Assembly (NCBI RefSeq): GCF_035918015.1
Contig: NZ_CP109132.1
Span: forward strand, 2,294,001-2,358,000
Length of the DNA: 64,000 nucleotides
From: Streptomyces sp. NBC_01754
GTDB lineage: Bacteria; Actinomycetota; Actinomycetes; Streptomycetales; Streptomycetaceae
Direction: 5' to 3'
Notes under the pieces: generated by a model
What the model saw: only the letters and a program-made list of their open reading frames with translations
What the model was told of the DNA's origin: nothing
Database searches by the model: none
Made by a program: the position numbers and the translations under genes
Part shown: one piece after another, positions 43,363 to 52,470 of the stretch
Layout: each line of letters opens with the position of its first letter
How positions within the stretch are numbered: the first letter of the stretch is position 1

Positions 43363-44583
43363 ATGTCTGCGCCCCCGAAGGAATCCGTCATACGGGCCCC
43401 GGGCATACCGCACCTGCTGCTGGTGGTGCTTTTCTGCTTCTCCGGATTCGCCCTCCTGCTTCCGGTCTCACCGGCATGGGCCGTCAACGGAGGAGCCGAC
43501 GAGTTCGGGGCCGGACTCGTCACCGCCGTCCTGATGGCCGCCACCGTCCTGGCGCAGCTGTGCGTCAGAACCACGCTGCGCAAGCTCGGATGGACCCGCA
43601 CCCTCGCCCTCGGTGCTCTCCTGCTGGGCCTGCCCTCCCCGCTGCAAGCCCTCAGCGACCATCTGCTGCCCATCCTGCTGACGACCGCTCTGCGTGGAGC
43701 GGGATTCGGCATCGTCACCGTCTGCGGTTCAATCGCTGCGTCCGCTCTGGCCCCTCGCGGACGCCAGGGAGCAGCCATCGGCCTCTACGGCCTCGCCGTC
43801 GCCCTGCCCCAGGTAGCCCTCACCCCAGCGGCCCCCTGGCTGGTGGGCACATTCGCCCTCCCCGCCGTCATCGCCTGCGGCGTACTCCCCGTCCTCGCAC
43901 TGCCCTGGGCACAAGCCCTCGGCCACGCCGTCGAAGCCCGCACCGACAGCCCGGCGCCCCAGGACGGCCCCACCCAGGCCCCCGCCCCCACGACCACGGT
44001 TCTCCGGCGTATCCTGCTCCCCCTCACCGTGCTCCTCCTGGTCACAGCAGCGGGCGGAGCCGTACTCACCTTCGCCCCGCAGTTCACCGCCACACCCGCG
44101 CTCGCCGCCACGGCACTGCTCACCCTCACTGCCACCGCGGCCCTGGCCCGCTGGGGCTGCGGAGAACTGGCCGACCGGATCGCCCCGCGACCGGTCGGCG
44201 CCATCCTCACCTCGGCCGCGTGCGCGGGCCTGGCACTGATCGCGCTGGCCGTCGGCTCGGACAGTGACAGCACCCTCGTCCTGTTGACCGGACTGCTTCT
44301 TCTGGGAACGGCGTACGGAGGAACGCAGAGCCTCACCCTGGTGCAGGCGTTCAACCACGCGGGCGCTGAGAACCGGCACACGACCTCCGTCGCGTGGAAC
44401 ATCGGCTACGACGCCGGCACCGGAATCGGGTCCCTCATGCTCGGCCTGGCAGCCCGAGCGGCGACCTTCTCCGTCGGCTTCGCCACCATGTCCGCACTGA
44501 TGGCAGCCGCGGCCCTCATGGTTCTCTTCGCCGGTGCGCAGCCGGCCGCCGGACGTTCCGTGGGCAGTGGCCCGCGGGCTTGA
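43363..44583 (+). CDS. MFS transporter
   Basis: 406 aa, ATG at 43363. Twelve hydrophobic segments are predicted, with a Pro/Ala/Thr-rich central cytoplasmic loop (DSPAPQDGPTQAPAPTTT) between the two six-helix halves. The first intracellular loop reads RTTLRKLGWTR, and the second half has CGELADRIAPRPVG. The pattern fits drug- or metabolite-efflux MFS proteins of the cyanate/multidrug type, but the substrate cannot be told. It follows the XRE-cupin gene and may be regulated by it. Confidence 0.85.
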   Translation: MSAPPKESVIRAPGIPHLLLVVLFCFSGFALLLPVSPAWAVNGGADEFGAGLVTAVLMAATVLAQLCVRTTLRKLGWTRTLALGALLLGLPSPLQALSDHLLPILLTTALRGAGFGIVTVCGSIAASALAPRGRQGAAIGLYGLAVALPQVALTPAAPWLVGTFALPAVIACGVLPVLALPWAQALGHAVEARTDSPAPQDGPTQAPAPTTTVLRRILLPLTVLLLVTAAGGAVLTFAPQFTATPALAATALLTLTATAALARWGCGELADRIAPRPVGAILTSAACAGLALIALAVGSDSDSTLVLLTGLLLLGTAYGGTQSLTLVQAFNHAGAENRHTTSVAWNIGYDAGTGIGSLMLGLAARAATFSVGFATMSALMAAAALMVLFAGAQPAAGRSVGSGPRA

Positions 44584-44826
44584 CCGGCAAACGACGGCGG
44601 TCATCCGAGCACCGCTGAACGAAGCGCCCCCCTGCTCGGAGTACCGCGGGCGGCGTGGGTCTTGCTCGGCCTTCGGTCGGAGTCGGGGCGGACGAAGGAC
44701 TCGGTGACACGGCCACGACGAGGGCCCCGCACCGTCACGTGCGGCCGGCGCGGCGCCGGGCCGCCGTGGCCGCAGGCCGCCGCGGGCCCGGACGACGGAG
44801 GTTCGGCGGCCCCGCCGGGGCTCCGG

Positions 44827-46557
44827 TCAGCTTTCGGCCTTTCCGTCCCACTCGTAGACGGAGTAGACGTCCATGCAGTCCGTCTTGTCGTCCGCGCCCT
44901 CCGGGAGGCCGCCCGCCTCCGACTTCGGCTTCTCGTAGGTGACGCCTTCGCGCCAGTCCTCACCGATCACGAGTGTGAGTCCCTGGGCCTCGGCGTCCGC
45001 CTTGACCACCGAGTCGGGCAGGCCGAGCGCCCCGGCCACGGCCAGCGCGTTGGACTCGCCCTGGTCGCCGTCCCCCGACGGGTAGGTGAGCGCCGTGCTC
45101 TTGCGGGGCACGGCGCTCTGCGAGGCCTCCGCCTGCGTGAAGCCCTGGGCCTTCAGGGCTTCGGCCAGGCTGCCCGCCCGGCCCTGGACGGGCAGCCCGC
45201 CGCCGAACCCGGTGCCGTTGACCACCGTGACGCCGAACGTCCCCGGCGCCTCGGCGGGGACCTTCGGCTCGGCGGGGGCGGACGGCTCGGCGCCGGCCGG
45301 GTCGCCGTCGCCGTTCTTGTCGTAGGCGACGTCCTCGCGGAGCATCGTCCACATCTTGTCCGCGGAGTCCTGGACCATGACGAGCTTGTCCTTGTCCCCC
45401 GACCAGGCGACCGTGGGAACCGTCGCGGTCGTGAGGCGGTCCAGTTTCACGTTCTTGAGCTGCATCGACAGATCGAACAGCTTCTTGACCGTGTCGATCC
45501 CGTCGGAGACCTCGATCGACTTCGTCGCCGTCTCCGCCAGCCCCAGCAACCGGCCGGTGTCGGTCCAGGCGCTCTGTTCCTGGAGTTTCTTCATCATCCC
45601 GTTCATGTACATGTGCTGGGCCTTGGCACGGTTCTGGTCGTTACCGAACGCGTGCCGGGTACGCAGCCACTGGAGCGCCTGCTCGCCCTGGACCTCATGG
45701 GTGCCCGCGGTCAGTCGCAGACCCGAGCCGCCCTTCACCATCCGGGTCGGCCTGTCCCAGACGCCTGTCTTCACACAGACCGGTACGCCGCCGATCTCGT
45801 CCGCCATCGCCACCACACCGGCGAAGTCGACCATCATCCAGTGGTCGATGTAGACCCCGGTGAGCGTCTCCCAGGTGGTGAGGGTGCAGCCCGGGCCGCC
45901 GCGTCCCAGCGTCTCGTTGATGGGCGTGGCGGTGGTGGCGGCGAACGTCTCGTCGGTCTCGGAATCGGTGCACTGGGGAACGGGCACGACCGTGTCGCGG
46001 GGGATGGACACGATCGAGGCGTTCTTGCGGTCCGCCGAGATGTGCAGAAGCATCTGCACGTCCGCGAGGCCCTTGCGGTCCCGCTCCGCCTTGCCGCCGC
46101 CGAGCGCCACGTTCTTGCTGTCGGCGCGGCTGTCGGAACCGATCAGCAGGATGTTCAGCGGGGTGTCGCCCAGGGCGTTCGGTTCCGCCTTCTCCACCCC
46201 GCTCTCCCCGCCGCTGCGCCCGGAACTGCGGATGTTGTTGTTGAGGTGCTCGTAATACAGGTAACCGGCGCCGGCCGTCCCGAGTATGAGCAGGGACAGC
46301 GTGACGGCGGTCCAGCGCAGTATCCTGCGCTTCCCGCGCTTCTTCCCGGTGCTCCTCTGCGGTGGCCCGGCGCGGCGGTGGGTCCTCCGCCCGCCGCTGT
46401 CCTCACCGTCCTCGCCTCCCGGGGTACGGGTGCCCGCGGGCACCCCCTCGCGGTCCCCGCGAGGGTTCTTGTCCCCGCCCGCTCCACGGGCGTGCGGAAC
46501 TCCTCCCCGGGTCCCCTTCCCGCGCACGCTGCTCTGTCCCACCCTTGTCCCCCTCAT
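44827..46557 (-). CDS. LytR-CpsA-Psr (LCP) family cell-wall glycopolymer ligase
   Basis: 576 aa using ATG at 46557 (MRGTRVGQSS). A Gly/Arg-rich cytoplasmic part is followed by one membrane helix (ILRWTAVTLSLLILGTAGAGYLYY). The LCP domain has NILLIGSDSRAD, ADVQMLLHISADRKNASIVSIPRDT, and GEQALQWLRTRHAFGNDQNRAKAQH, which include the arginines and aspartates that bind polyprenyl pyrophosphate. A LytR_C domain follows (TFGVTVVNGTGFGGGLPVQGRAG). LCP proteins attach teichoic-acid-like polymers to peptidoglycan. A separate upstream ORF resembles the usual LCP N-terminus; see 46592-46888. Confidence 0.9.
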   Translation of the reverse strand: MRGTRVGQSSVRGKGTRGGVPHARGAGGDKNPRGDREGVPAGTRTPGGEDGEDSGGRRTHRRAGPPQRSTGKKRGKRRILRWTAVTLSLLILGTAGAGYLYYEHLNNNIRSSGRSGGESGVEKAEPNALGDTPLNILLIGSDSRADSKNVALGGGKAERDRKGLADVQMLLHISADRKNASIVSIPRDTVVPVPQCTDSETDETFAATTATPINETLGRGGPGCTLTTWETLTGVYIDHWMMVDFAGVVAMADEIGGVPVCVKTGVWDRPTRMVKGGSGLRLTAGTHEVQGEQALQWLRTRHAFGNDQNRAKAQHMYMNGMMKKLQEQSAWTDTGRLLGLAETATKSIEVSDGIDTVKKLFDLSMQLKNVKLDRLTTATVPTVAWSGDKDKLVMVQDSADKMWTMLREDVAYDKNGDGDPAGAEPSAPAEPKVPAEAPGTFGVTVVNGTGFGGGLPVQGRAGSLAEALKAQGFTQAEASQSAVPRKSTALTYPSGDGDQGESNALAVAGALGLPDSVVKADAEAQGLTLVIGEDWREGVTYEKPKSEAGGLPEGADDKTDCMDVYSVYEWDGKAES

Positions 46558-46591
46558 GATCGGGAAAGCCCCGCAGCCCGCTGGTCCGGGG

Positions 46592-46888
46592 TCACTGGGC
46601 ACAGACCTGCTCGTCGGCTTCGGCCCGGCCCCTGTCGGCTTCCGCCTCGTCGACGTCCGGCGTCCTCGCGGGACCGACGGGCACCGCCGCGCCCCTGCCG
46701 TCCGTACCGAGGACCAGCGACACCGGTCCGGGTTCCCGGGCGGCGGCGGTCCCCTGCGGGTGGGAGGGCGTCGGCGACTGCTCACCGGAGTGGTCCGGTC
46801 GCGGTTCGTGTCGGCCGGTCCGCGAGGTGGGGGTCCATCGGTCGGCGGGGCCGTTCTCGCCCGCCGGTCCCCCGCTGTGCGCGTCCAC
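46592..46888 (-). CDS. Short ORF resembling an LCP N-terminal tail
   Basis: 98 codons, GTG at 46888, ending 34 bp before the LCP start in another frame. Its start, MDAHSGGPAGENGPADRW, resembles the MDAQ..GRA..I-PADQW opening of many Streptomyces LCP proteins, and the rest is hydrophilic and disordered. Either a frameshift has separated the tail from the LCP gene, or this is an independent small peptide. No strong ribosome site is seen. Confidence 0.35.
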   Translation of the reverse strand: MDAHSGGPAGENGPADRWTPTSRTGRHEPRPDHSGEQSPTPSHPQGTAAAREPGPVSLVLGTDGRGAAVPVGPARTPDVDEAEADRGRAEADEQVCAQ

Positions 46889-47291
46889 GGTTACCTGAAT
46901 CCTCCGTCAGTGCCACGCCGCGCGCTTCCCTCACCGGGCGCCGGTCGTCGATCCGTCGGGTACGCGACCACGCGGCCAGGAGCACAGAAGCACCGGACCG
47001 CGCCACACTATCCGCCCGATTCCGGGTCGGGCGACGGCCGTGACGCATTCCACGGGCCTTACAACTGGGCATTCCGCCCCCAAACCCCATGGAGTGCGGC
47101 CCTCCTCTTGAACGCGGCTTCGCTCACCCTCACCCCCCGCACGCCGCCCCGCCCGACCCGCGTACGCCGGCCCACGCACCTTTCGCTCCCACTCCACGCA
47201 GGACGGCGAAGGGGTCTTCCGTACGGGCCCGGAACACGTCGGCGCCTCGCACCGGAACCCCCGGCCGGGGGCCGAGACGGCGCCCGCCCCC
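46889..47291. other. Region upstream of the LCP gene, no convincing gene
   Basis: 403 bp between the short LCP-like ORF and the FadR-type gene. Open frames here lack ribosome sites and recognisable sequence. It presumably holds the LCP promoter; no operator or terminator stands out. Confidence 0.45.
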
Positions 47292-48002
47292 TCACAGTGA
47301 GCGCAGCCGCGCCAGCGTCCCGGACAGCTCCTCCCGGAGCGTACGGGCGGCGCGGTCCGCGTCGCCCGCCCTGATCGCGTCCACCAGAGCCGCATGTCCC
47401 ACGTCGCCGTGGTCGGGGTCGGCGGCGCGCAGGCCGAGGAGGTCGAGCATGTCCACCAGGCCGTGCCGCAGCACCGGGACGAACCGGGTGAACAGGTCGG
47501 TCAGTACGGGGTTGTGGGCCGCCGCGACCACGGCGGCGTGCAGGGCGATGTCGGCGTCGACGAACTCCGCGTTGCCCGCGCGCCCTGCCGCACGCCGGCC
47601 GGTCAGTGCCGCGTCCAGGGCGAGGACGTCCTCGTCGGTGCGGCGCCGGGCCGCCAGTTGCGCGGCCTCGACCTCGATGAGCACACGGACCTCGTAGACG
47701 TCGGTGACGGCTGCCCGCCGGAGCTGGGTGCTCCAGTCCTCGGTGGCCTCGGTCGCGACGACGAAGACCCCTGCGCCCTGGCGTGAGCGGACCAGCCCCG
47801 CCCCGGACAGTGCCCGCAGCGCCTCACGGACGGTGGACCGGCCCACACCCAGGGACGCGGCCAGAGTGGTCTCGCCGGGGAGCTTCGTCCCCACCGGCCA
47901 CGTGCCGCCGGTGATCCGCTCGCGCAGATGCTCGACGGCCTGCTCGACCAGGGGCGACGGCCGGAGAACGCCGACCGGTCCGCCGGGCGGTCCCTGTGTC
48001 AC
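47292..48002 (-). CDS. FadR-subfamily GntR transcriptional regulator
   Basis: 236 aa from GTG at 48002, preceded by GGGAAGG; this start gives the usual MTQGPPGGPVGVLRPSPLVEQA. The winged HTH has LAASLGVGRSTVREALRALSGAGLV. The FCD effector domain follows (YEVRVLIEVEAAQLAARR, FVDADIALHAAVVAAAHNPVL, HAALVDAIRAGDADRAA), with the Asp and His residues that hold a metal. It diverges from an ABC ATPase gene, with a 6-5-6 inverted repeat just upstream. The ligand is unknown; carboxylates are usual for FCD proteins. Confidence 0.88.
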   Translation of the reverse strand: MTQGPPGGPVGVLRPSPLVEQAVEHLRERITGGTWPVGTKLPGETTLAASLGVGRSTVREALRALSGAGLVRSRQGAGVFVVATEATEDWSTQLRRAAVTDVYEVRVLIEVEAAQLAARRRTDEDVLALDAALTGRRAAGRAGNAEFVDADIALHAAVVAAAHNPVLTDLFTRFVPVLRHGLVDMLDLLGLRAADPDHGDVGHAALVDAIRAGDADRAARTLREELSGTLARLRSL

Positions 48003-48022
48003 GTCGTCCGCCTTCCCGTACA

Positions 48023-48039
48023 CCTCAGCTTGTCTGAGG
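48023..48039. promoter_or_regulatory. Candidate operator of the FadR-type regulator
   Basis: CCTCAG (48023-48028), CTTGT, CTGAGG (48034-48039) is a perfect inverted repeat 21 bp before the regulator start, in the divergent promoter shared with the ABC gene. GntR-type proteins bind such short palindromes, so autoregulation is plausible. Confidence 0.45.
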
Positions 48040-48185
48040 AGTTGGTTTCCCCTACCGTACCCCGCATGCCACAGCGCGACCTTCTTCTCCTCGGCTGCCG
48101 TTGCGGGGCCTGATCGCGACCGGCCCCCCGCAGCGGAGGTCGGGCTGCGCCGGTCAGCGCACGGCCGAGTGAAAGAAGTCCCACC

Positions 48186-49169
48186 ATGAGTGTTTCCGCC
48201 GGGAACACGGCGTTCCCCACCTTCCCGACGCCCTCCGGGGGCGAACCCGCCCGCCTCGGGCGTACGACCGGGGCGGGCACCGGCGTCGAAGGCGAACCGG
48301 ACCCGGAAGGCGGACCGGCCACGAAGGGCGGGCCCGGCGCAGGAAGCGAACCGGACGCGGGCACCGTCCCGGTCCTGTGCGCGCGGGAGGTGGATCTCGT
48401 CCGGGACGGCCAGGCGATCCTCAGCAAGGTGTCCCTGACGGTACGGGCCGGTGAGCACTGGGCACTGCTCGGCGCCAACGGTGCGGGCAAGAGCACGCTG
48501 CTCGGTCTGCTCGGCGCCCTCACCCACCCCACCCGCGGCACCGTGGACGTGCTGGGGCACCGGCTGGGACGGGTGGACCTGCGGAGCCTGCGTACCCATG
48601 TCGGCCATGTCGACCCGCGGCACGCCCTGCGCTCACCGCTGAAGGTGCGCGACGTCGTGCTGACGGGGCTGACCAACAGCATCGAGCGGGTGCCCCGCCG
48701 GCGTCCGACGCCCGGCCAGCTGGCCGAGGCCGACCAGCTCATCGGTCTGCTCGGCCTCGGCCACCGCCGGGAGGCGACCTGGCCGACCCTGTCCCAGGGG
48801 GAACGCGGGCGGGCACTGATCGCGCGGGCGCTCATGCCACGCCCCCGGCTGCTTCTGCTCGACGAGCCCGCGACCGGCCTGGACGTCGCCGGGCGCGAGC
48901 AGCTCATCGAGCGGATCGACACCCTCCAGCAGAGCCGTCCGGAGCTCGCCTCGGTCCTGGTGACCCACCACCTGGAGGAGCTGCCTCCCGGCACGACGCA
49001 CGCGATGCTGCTGCGTGACGGGCGGTGCCTGGCCTCGGGCCCGGTCGGGGAGACCCTGACCGGGGATCTCGTCAGCCGCTGCTTCGGCCACCCGGTCCGT
49101 CTCTTCCGGACCGAAGGACGCTGGAGCGTACGGACCGGGCGGACGGCGGCCGCGCCGCGGTCCGACTGA
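48186..49169 (+). CDS. Orphan ABC transporter ATP-binding protein
   Basis: 327 aa, ATG at 48186. A Gly/Pro/Glu-rich extension of about 60 residues precedes one ATPase domain: Walker A LLGANGAGKSTLL, signature TLSQGERGRALIARALM, Walker B LLLLDEPATGLD and H-loop LVTHHLEEL. The closest pattern is the ModF/YlmA-like single-domain ATPases. No permease gene adjoins it, so it either serves a distant permease or has a non-transport role. It is divergent from a FadR-type regulator. Confidence 0.85.
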   Translation: MSVSAGNTAFPTFPTPSGGEPARLGRTTGAGTGVEGEPDPEGGPATKGGPGAGSEPDAGTVPVLCAREVDLVRDGQAILSKVSLTVRAGEHWALLGANGAGKSTLLGLLGALTHPTRGTVDVLGHRLGRVDLRSLRTHVGHVDPRHALRSPLKVRDVVLTGLTNSIERVPRRRPTPGQLAEADQLIGLLGLGHRREATWPTLSQGERGRALIARALMPRPRLLLLDEPATGLDVAGREQLIERIDTLQQSRPELASVLVTHHLEELPPGTTHAMLLRDGRCLASGPVGETLTGDLVSRCFGHPVRLFRTEGRWSVRTGRTAAAPRSD

Positions 49170-49451
49170 CCGGGTGGGCGGGTTCTCCGGCCGTGCCTCT
49201 GCCCGCGGCCGGGCGGGCGCGGGCCGTGACCCGTGAACCGGACGCCGCCCCCCGCACACCTGGCGCCACGCCGCCTCCCATTGCGGAGGTCGCCGCCCCG
49301 AGTTGCCGAGCGTGTCCGCATGGGTTTGCTTCGAAGGTGGGGACACGCCGGACCGGACGGGCGAACCACACCTGCCGAGCACACCGAGGAGACGAGGAGA
49401 CCGAGGAGCACAGGGACGGCGAGGGACGACGAGACTCCGGAGGCGACCACA

Positions 49452-50738
49452 GTGCAGTTCACCGACCGTACGGATGCGGGGCGCAGGCTCGCCGGGCAGC
49501 TCGGGCACCTCGGGGGGCGTGATCCCGTGGTCCTGGGGCTGCCCCGCGGCGGAGTCCCGGTGGCGTTCGAGGTGGCGCGGACGCTCGGCGCCCCTCTCGA
49601 TGTGACCGTGGTCCGCAAACTGGGCGTCCCGCACCACCCGGAGCTGGGCTTCGGGGCCATCGGTGAGGACGGGGCGCGGATCATCAGCGACGAGATCGTC
49701 CGCCACACCGGGGTACGCGAGCAGGACCTCGTGGCGGTCGAGCGCGCCGAGGAGACGGAGCTGGCGCGGCGCGCACACGCCTACCGGGAGGGCCGTCCCC
49801 GCCTCCCGCTGCGCGGGCGCACGGTGATCGTGGTGGACGACGGCATCGCCACCGGCGCCACCGCGCGCGCGGCATGCCAGGTGGTACGGGCGCAGGGCGC
49901 CGCCCACGTGGTGCTGGCCGTCCCGGTGGCGTCGGCGGACGTCGTGGCCCGGTTGCGCGACGACGTGGACGAGCTGGTGTGCCTGTCCGCCCCGGCTCTC
50001 TTCTCCGCCGTCGGCGAGTGGTACCAGGACTTCTCCCAGACCTCCGACGCGGAGGTCGTCGCCCTGCTGGCGCGGGCGGGCGGCGGCGGCACGACGTCCG
50101 AGGAGGTCGAGGTGGAGGCGGACGGCACCACACTGACCGGAGACCTCGTCCTCCCGGGCGGCACCGGCGCGGTGGTGGTGTTCGCGCACGGCTCCGGCAG
50201 CAGCCGCCACAGTCCGCGCAACCGCTCGGTGGCGACGGTCCTGCACCGTGCGGGCCTGGGCACGTTGCTCTTCGACCTGCTCACACCGTCGGAGGAGGCG
50301 GACCGGGCCAACGTCTTCGACATCGGACTGCTCGCGGGCCGACTGGCGGAGGCCACCCGGTGGCTGCACCACCGGGTGGCCGTCCCGGTGGGCTCGTTCG
50401 GCGCGAGTACGGGGGCGGCCGCGGCGCTCCGGGCCGCAGCGACGCCGGACTCCGGTGTCGGCGCGGTGGTCTCCCGAGGGGGACGCCCCGATCTCGCGGG
50501 AGCGGACCTGTCAGCCGTACGGGCGCCGACGCTGCTGATCGTCGGCGGCGAGGACACCACCGTGATCGGCCTCAACCGGCAGGCGCAGGCGGCGCTGCAC
50601 TGCGAGAACCGGCTGGAGACCGTCCCCGGCGCGACCCACCTGTTCGAGGAACCGGGGACCCTCGACCAGGCCGCGGAGCTGGCCCGCGACTGGTTCACGG
50701 CACATCTGCTGCCGGGACAGCCCGCCACCGGTCCCTGA
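49452..50738 (+). CDS. Phosphoribosyltransferase-alpha/beta hydrolase fusion
   Basis: 428 aa from GTG at 49452, with GGAGG nine bases upstream. Residues about 1-215 are a PRTase domain with the PRPP loop VIVVDDGIATGATARAA and VVLGLPRGGVPVAFEVA. Residues 225-425 are a dienelactone-hydrolase-like fold: VVFAHGSGSSRHSPRN, nucleophile elbow GSFGASTGAAAAL, the acid in GGEDTTV and the His in PGATHLFEEPG. The fusion suggests a linked salvage or repair reaction, but neither substrate is known. It is monocistronic. Confidence 0.85.
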   Translation: MQFTDRTDAGRRLAGQLGHLGGRDPVVLGLPRGGVPVAFEVARTLGAPLDVTVVRKLGVPHHPELGFGAIGEDGARIISDEIVRHTGVREQDLVAVERAEETELARRAHAYREGRPRLPLRGRTVIVVDDGIATGATARAACQVVRAQGAAHVVLAVPVASADVVARLRDDVDELVCLSAPALFSAVGEWYQDFSQTSDAEVVALLARAGGGGTTSEEVEVEADGTTLTGDLVLPGGTGAVVVFAHGSGSSRHSPRNRSVATVLHRAGLGTLLFDLLTPSEEADRANVFDIGLLAGRLAEATRWLHHRVAVPVGSFGASTGAAAALRAAATPDSGVGAVVSRGGRPDLAGADLSAVRAPTLLIVGGEDTTVIGLNRQAQAALHCENRLETVPGATHLFEEPGTLDQAAELARDWFTAHLLPGQPATGP

Positions 50739-50800
50739 ATCCAGGGCCCTATCCTTTCCGCATCCGACGGGATCCGACGTCATCGCGGGGAGGGGCGGTC

Positions 50801-51382
50801 GTGCGCGTACGCACAGTGGGCGGCAGGGAGGTGTCCGCACGCGCGGACGGAATACGGCAGGTGTACGCGGACGCCTTCTGCGCACCGCCGTGGAACGAGG
50901 ACGCCTCGGCGGCCGACCGGTACACAGACCGGCTCGCCACCGACACGGCTCGCCCCGGGTTCGCGGCCGCGGTCGCCCTCGACACGGACGGCACGGTGAC
51001 CGGTTTCGCCACCGCGTGGACCATACCCGCGCCCTTCCCCGACTACGGCACCTTCCCGGCCGTCGCCGCGGCCCTCGGACCGCGGCGGGTGGCGGACTGG
51101 CTGTGCGGAGCCATGAAGGTCGACGAGTTGGCCGTCGGTCCACGGGCACGCGGCGCCGGGATCGGAGCGGCGCTGCTCTCCACCGTCACCGCGGCGGCCG
51201 TCGACGGCCGTTGCTGGCTGCTCACCTCCCTGCGGGCCGAGCCCGCGTTGCGCTTCTACCGCCGCGCCGGCTGGCACCGGGTCCCGGTGGCCATACCCGG
51301 CGAGGCGGCCCTGACCGTACTGCTCGGCCCCGGCCATCCGGGCGCCGTGGACCTGGACACCGGCGGGGAACAGGGGAGCTGA
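50801..51382 (+). CDS. GNAT-family N-acetyltransferase
   Basis: 193 aa, GTG at 50801 with GGGGAGGGG upstream. The acetyl-CoA-binding core reads MKVDELAVGPRARGAGIGAALLSTV, followed by WLLTSLRAEPALRFYRRAGWHRV. The N-terminal part (IRQVYADAFCAPPWNEDA) forms the acceptor side. Substrate specificity cannot be inferred. It lies 62 bp after the PRTase-hydrolase fusion and may be co-transcribed. Confidence 0.85.
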   Translation: MRVRTVGGREVSARADGIRQVYADAFCAPPWNEDASAADRYTDRLATDTARPGFAAAVALDTDGTVTGFATAWTIPAPFPDYGTFPAVAAALGPRRVADWLCGAMKVDELAVGPRARGAGIGAALLSTVTAAAVDGRCWLLTSLRAEPALRFYRRAGWHRVPVAIPGEAALTVLLGPGHPGAVDLDTGGEQGS

Positions 51383-51585
51383 GCACGACGGTCGGATGGG
51401 GTGGGAGCCGGGCCCCTGGCCTCGCGACCAGCCCCTCTCCGGAGGGCGCGGACCGGCCGTGGCCGCACGCGTACGCCTCGTCCGGTCGGTGGGCGGCGAC
51501 CACCGCCACCGCCCCCTCGCGCCCGGCCGCCAACCCCCTCGCGGGCCCGACACGTTGGCAAGCAGGGGGTGGGCGTAGCGTCGCC

Positions 51586-52470
51586 TCAGGACACGATGTC
51601 CTTACGGCTGAACCCCCGGAAGGCCAGCGCGAAGAGAACCAGGGCGTACGTCACCGAGACCGCCGCGCCCTTCACCATCCCGCCCCACTCAAGGTCCGGC
51701 TGGAGCGCGTCCGCCCAGGCGAACTGCCAGTGGGCGGGCAGGAATTCACGCCATGAGCCGAGGGCGGTGACGGCGTCCAGGACGTTGCCCACGATGGTGA
51801 GACCGACCGCGCCGCCGACCGCGCCGAGTGGTGCGTCGGTCCGCGTCGACAGCCAGAACGCCAGCCCGGCTGTGACGAGTTGGGAGACGAAGATGAACGC
51901 GACCACGAGGGCGAGCCGTGGCACGGTGTCGGCGGTGGCGAGTGCGCCACCGGTGGGCAGCCGCAGCGGTCCCCAGCCGTACGCCGCCGCGCCTGCCGCC
52001 AGGGCGACGAGCGGCAGCAGCACCATCGCGGCCAGGCTGAAGCCGAGTGCCACGACCAGTTTGCTCCACAGCAGCCGGGCCCGGGGCACGGGCGCCGCGA
52101 GCAGGTAGCGCAGCGAGGACCAGCTCGCCTCGGAGGCGACGGTGTCCCCGCAGAACAGCGCCACCGGCACCACCAGCAGGAAGCCGGCGGAGACGAACAG
52201 GCTGGTGGCGGCGAAGTTGGCGGCGGACTCGGTGGCGACGTCCATGAGGTTGATGCGTGAGCTGCCGCGTCCGCCCCCTTCGCCGTCCGGTGTGCCGCCG
52301 ATCGCGAAGGCGATGATCAGGACGAACGGCAGGGCGGCCAGCACCCCGCCCATGAGCAGGGTGCGGCGCCTGCGCAGCTGCCGCATCGCCTCGACGCGCA
52401 GCGGCAGGGTGCGGCGGGCCTGGTAGCCGGGGGCTTCGGCGAGGCTCTGCAACTCGGTGGCGGGGCTCAT
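51586..52470 (-). CDS. ABC-2 type transporter permease
   Basis: 294 aa, ATG at 52470 overlapping the stop of the fusion gene (ATGA). Six membrane segments are seen, among them LLMGGVLAALPFVLIIAFAI, SLFVSAGFLLVVPVALFCGD, VVALGFSLAAMVLLPLVALA and LVVAFIFVSQLVTAGLAFWL. An amphipathic start RVEAMRQLRRRRTLL is typical of ABC-2 permeases. It pairs with the ATPase domain of the upstream fusion protein to form an exporter of unknown substrate. Confidence 0.87.
   Translation of the reverse strand: MSPATELQSLAEAPGYQARRTLPLRVEAMRQLRRRRTLLMGGVLAALPFVLIIAFAIGGTPDGEGGGRGSSRINLMDVATESAANFAATSLFVSAGFLLVVPVALFCGDTVASEASWSSLRYLLAAPVPRARLLWSKLVVALGFSLAAMVLLPLVALAAGAAAYGWGPLRLPTGGALATADTVPRLALVVAFIFVSQLVTAGLAFWLSTRTDAPLGAVGGAVGLTIVGNVLDAVTALGSWREFLPAHWQFAWADALQPDLEWGGMVKGAAVSVTYALVLFALAFRGFSRKDIVS

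Noticed and set aside
48003..48623. A long N-terminal extension of the FadR-type regulator
   Set aside because: The extra frame is antisense to the ABC ATPase gene and has atypical composition; GTG at 48002 gives the family N-terminus.
48186..51382. A transporter operon containing the ABC ATPase, PRTase fusion and GNAT
   Set aside because: There is a 282-bp gap with a new ribosome site after the ATPase and no permease in the set, so a joint transport role is not supported.
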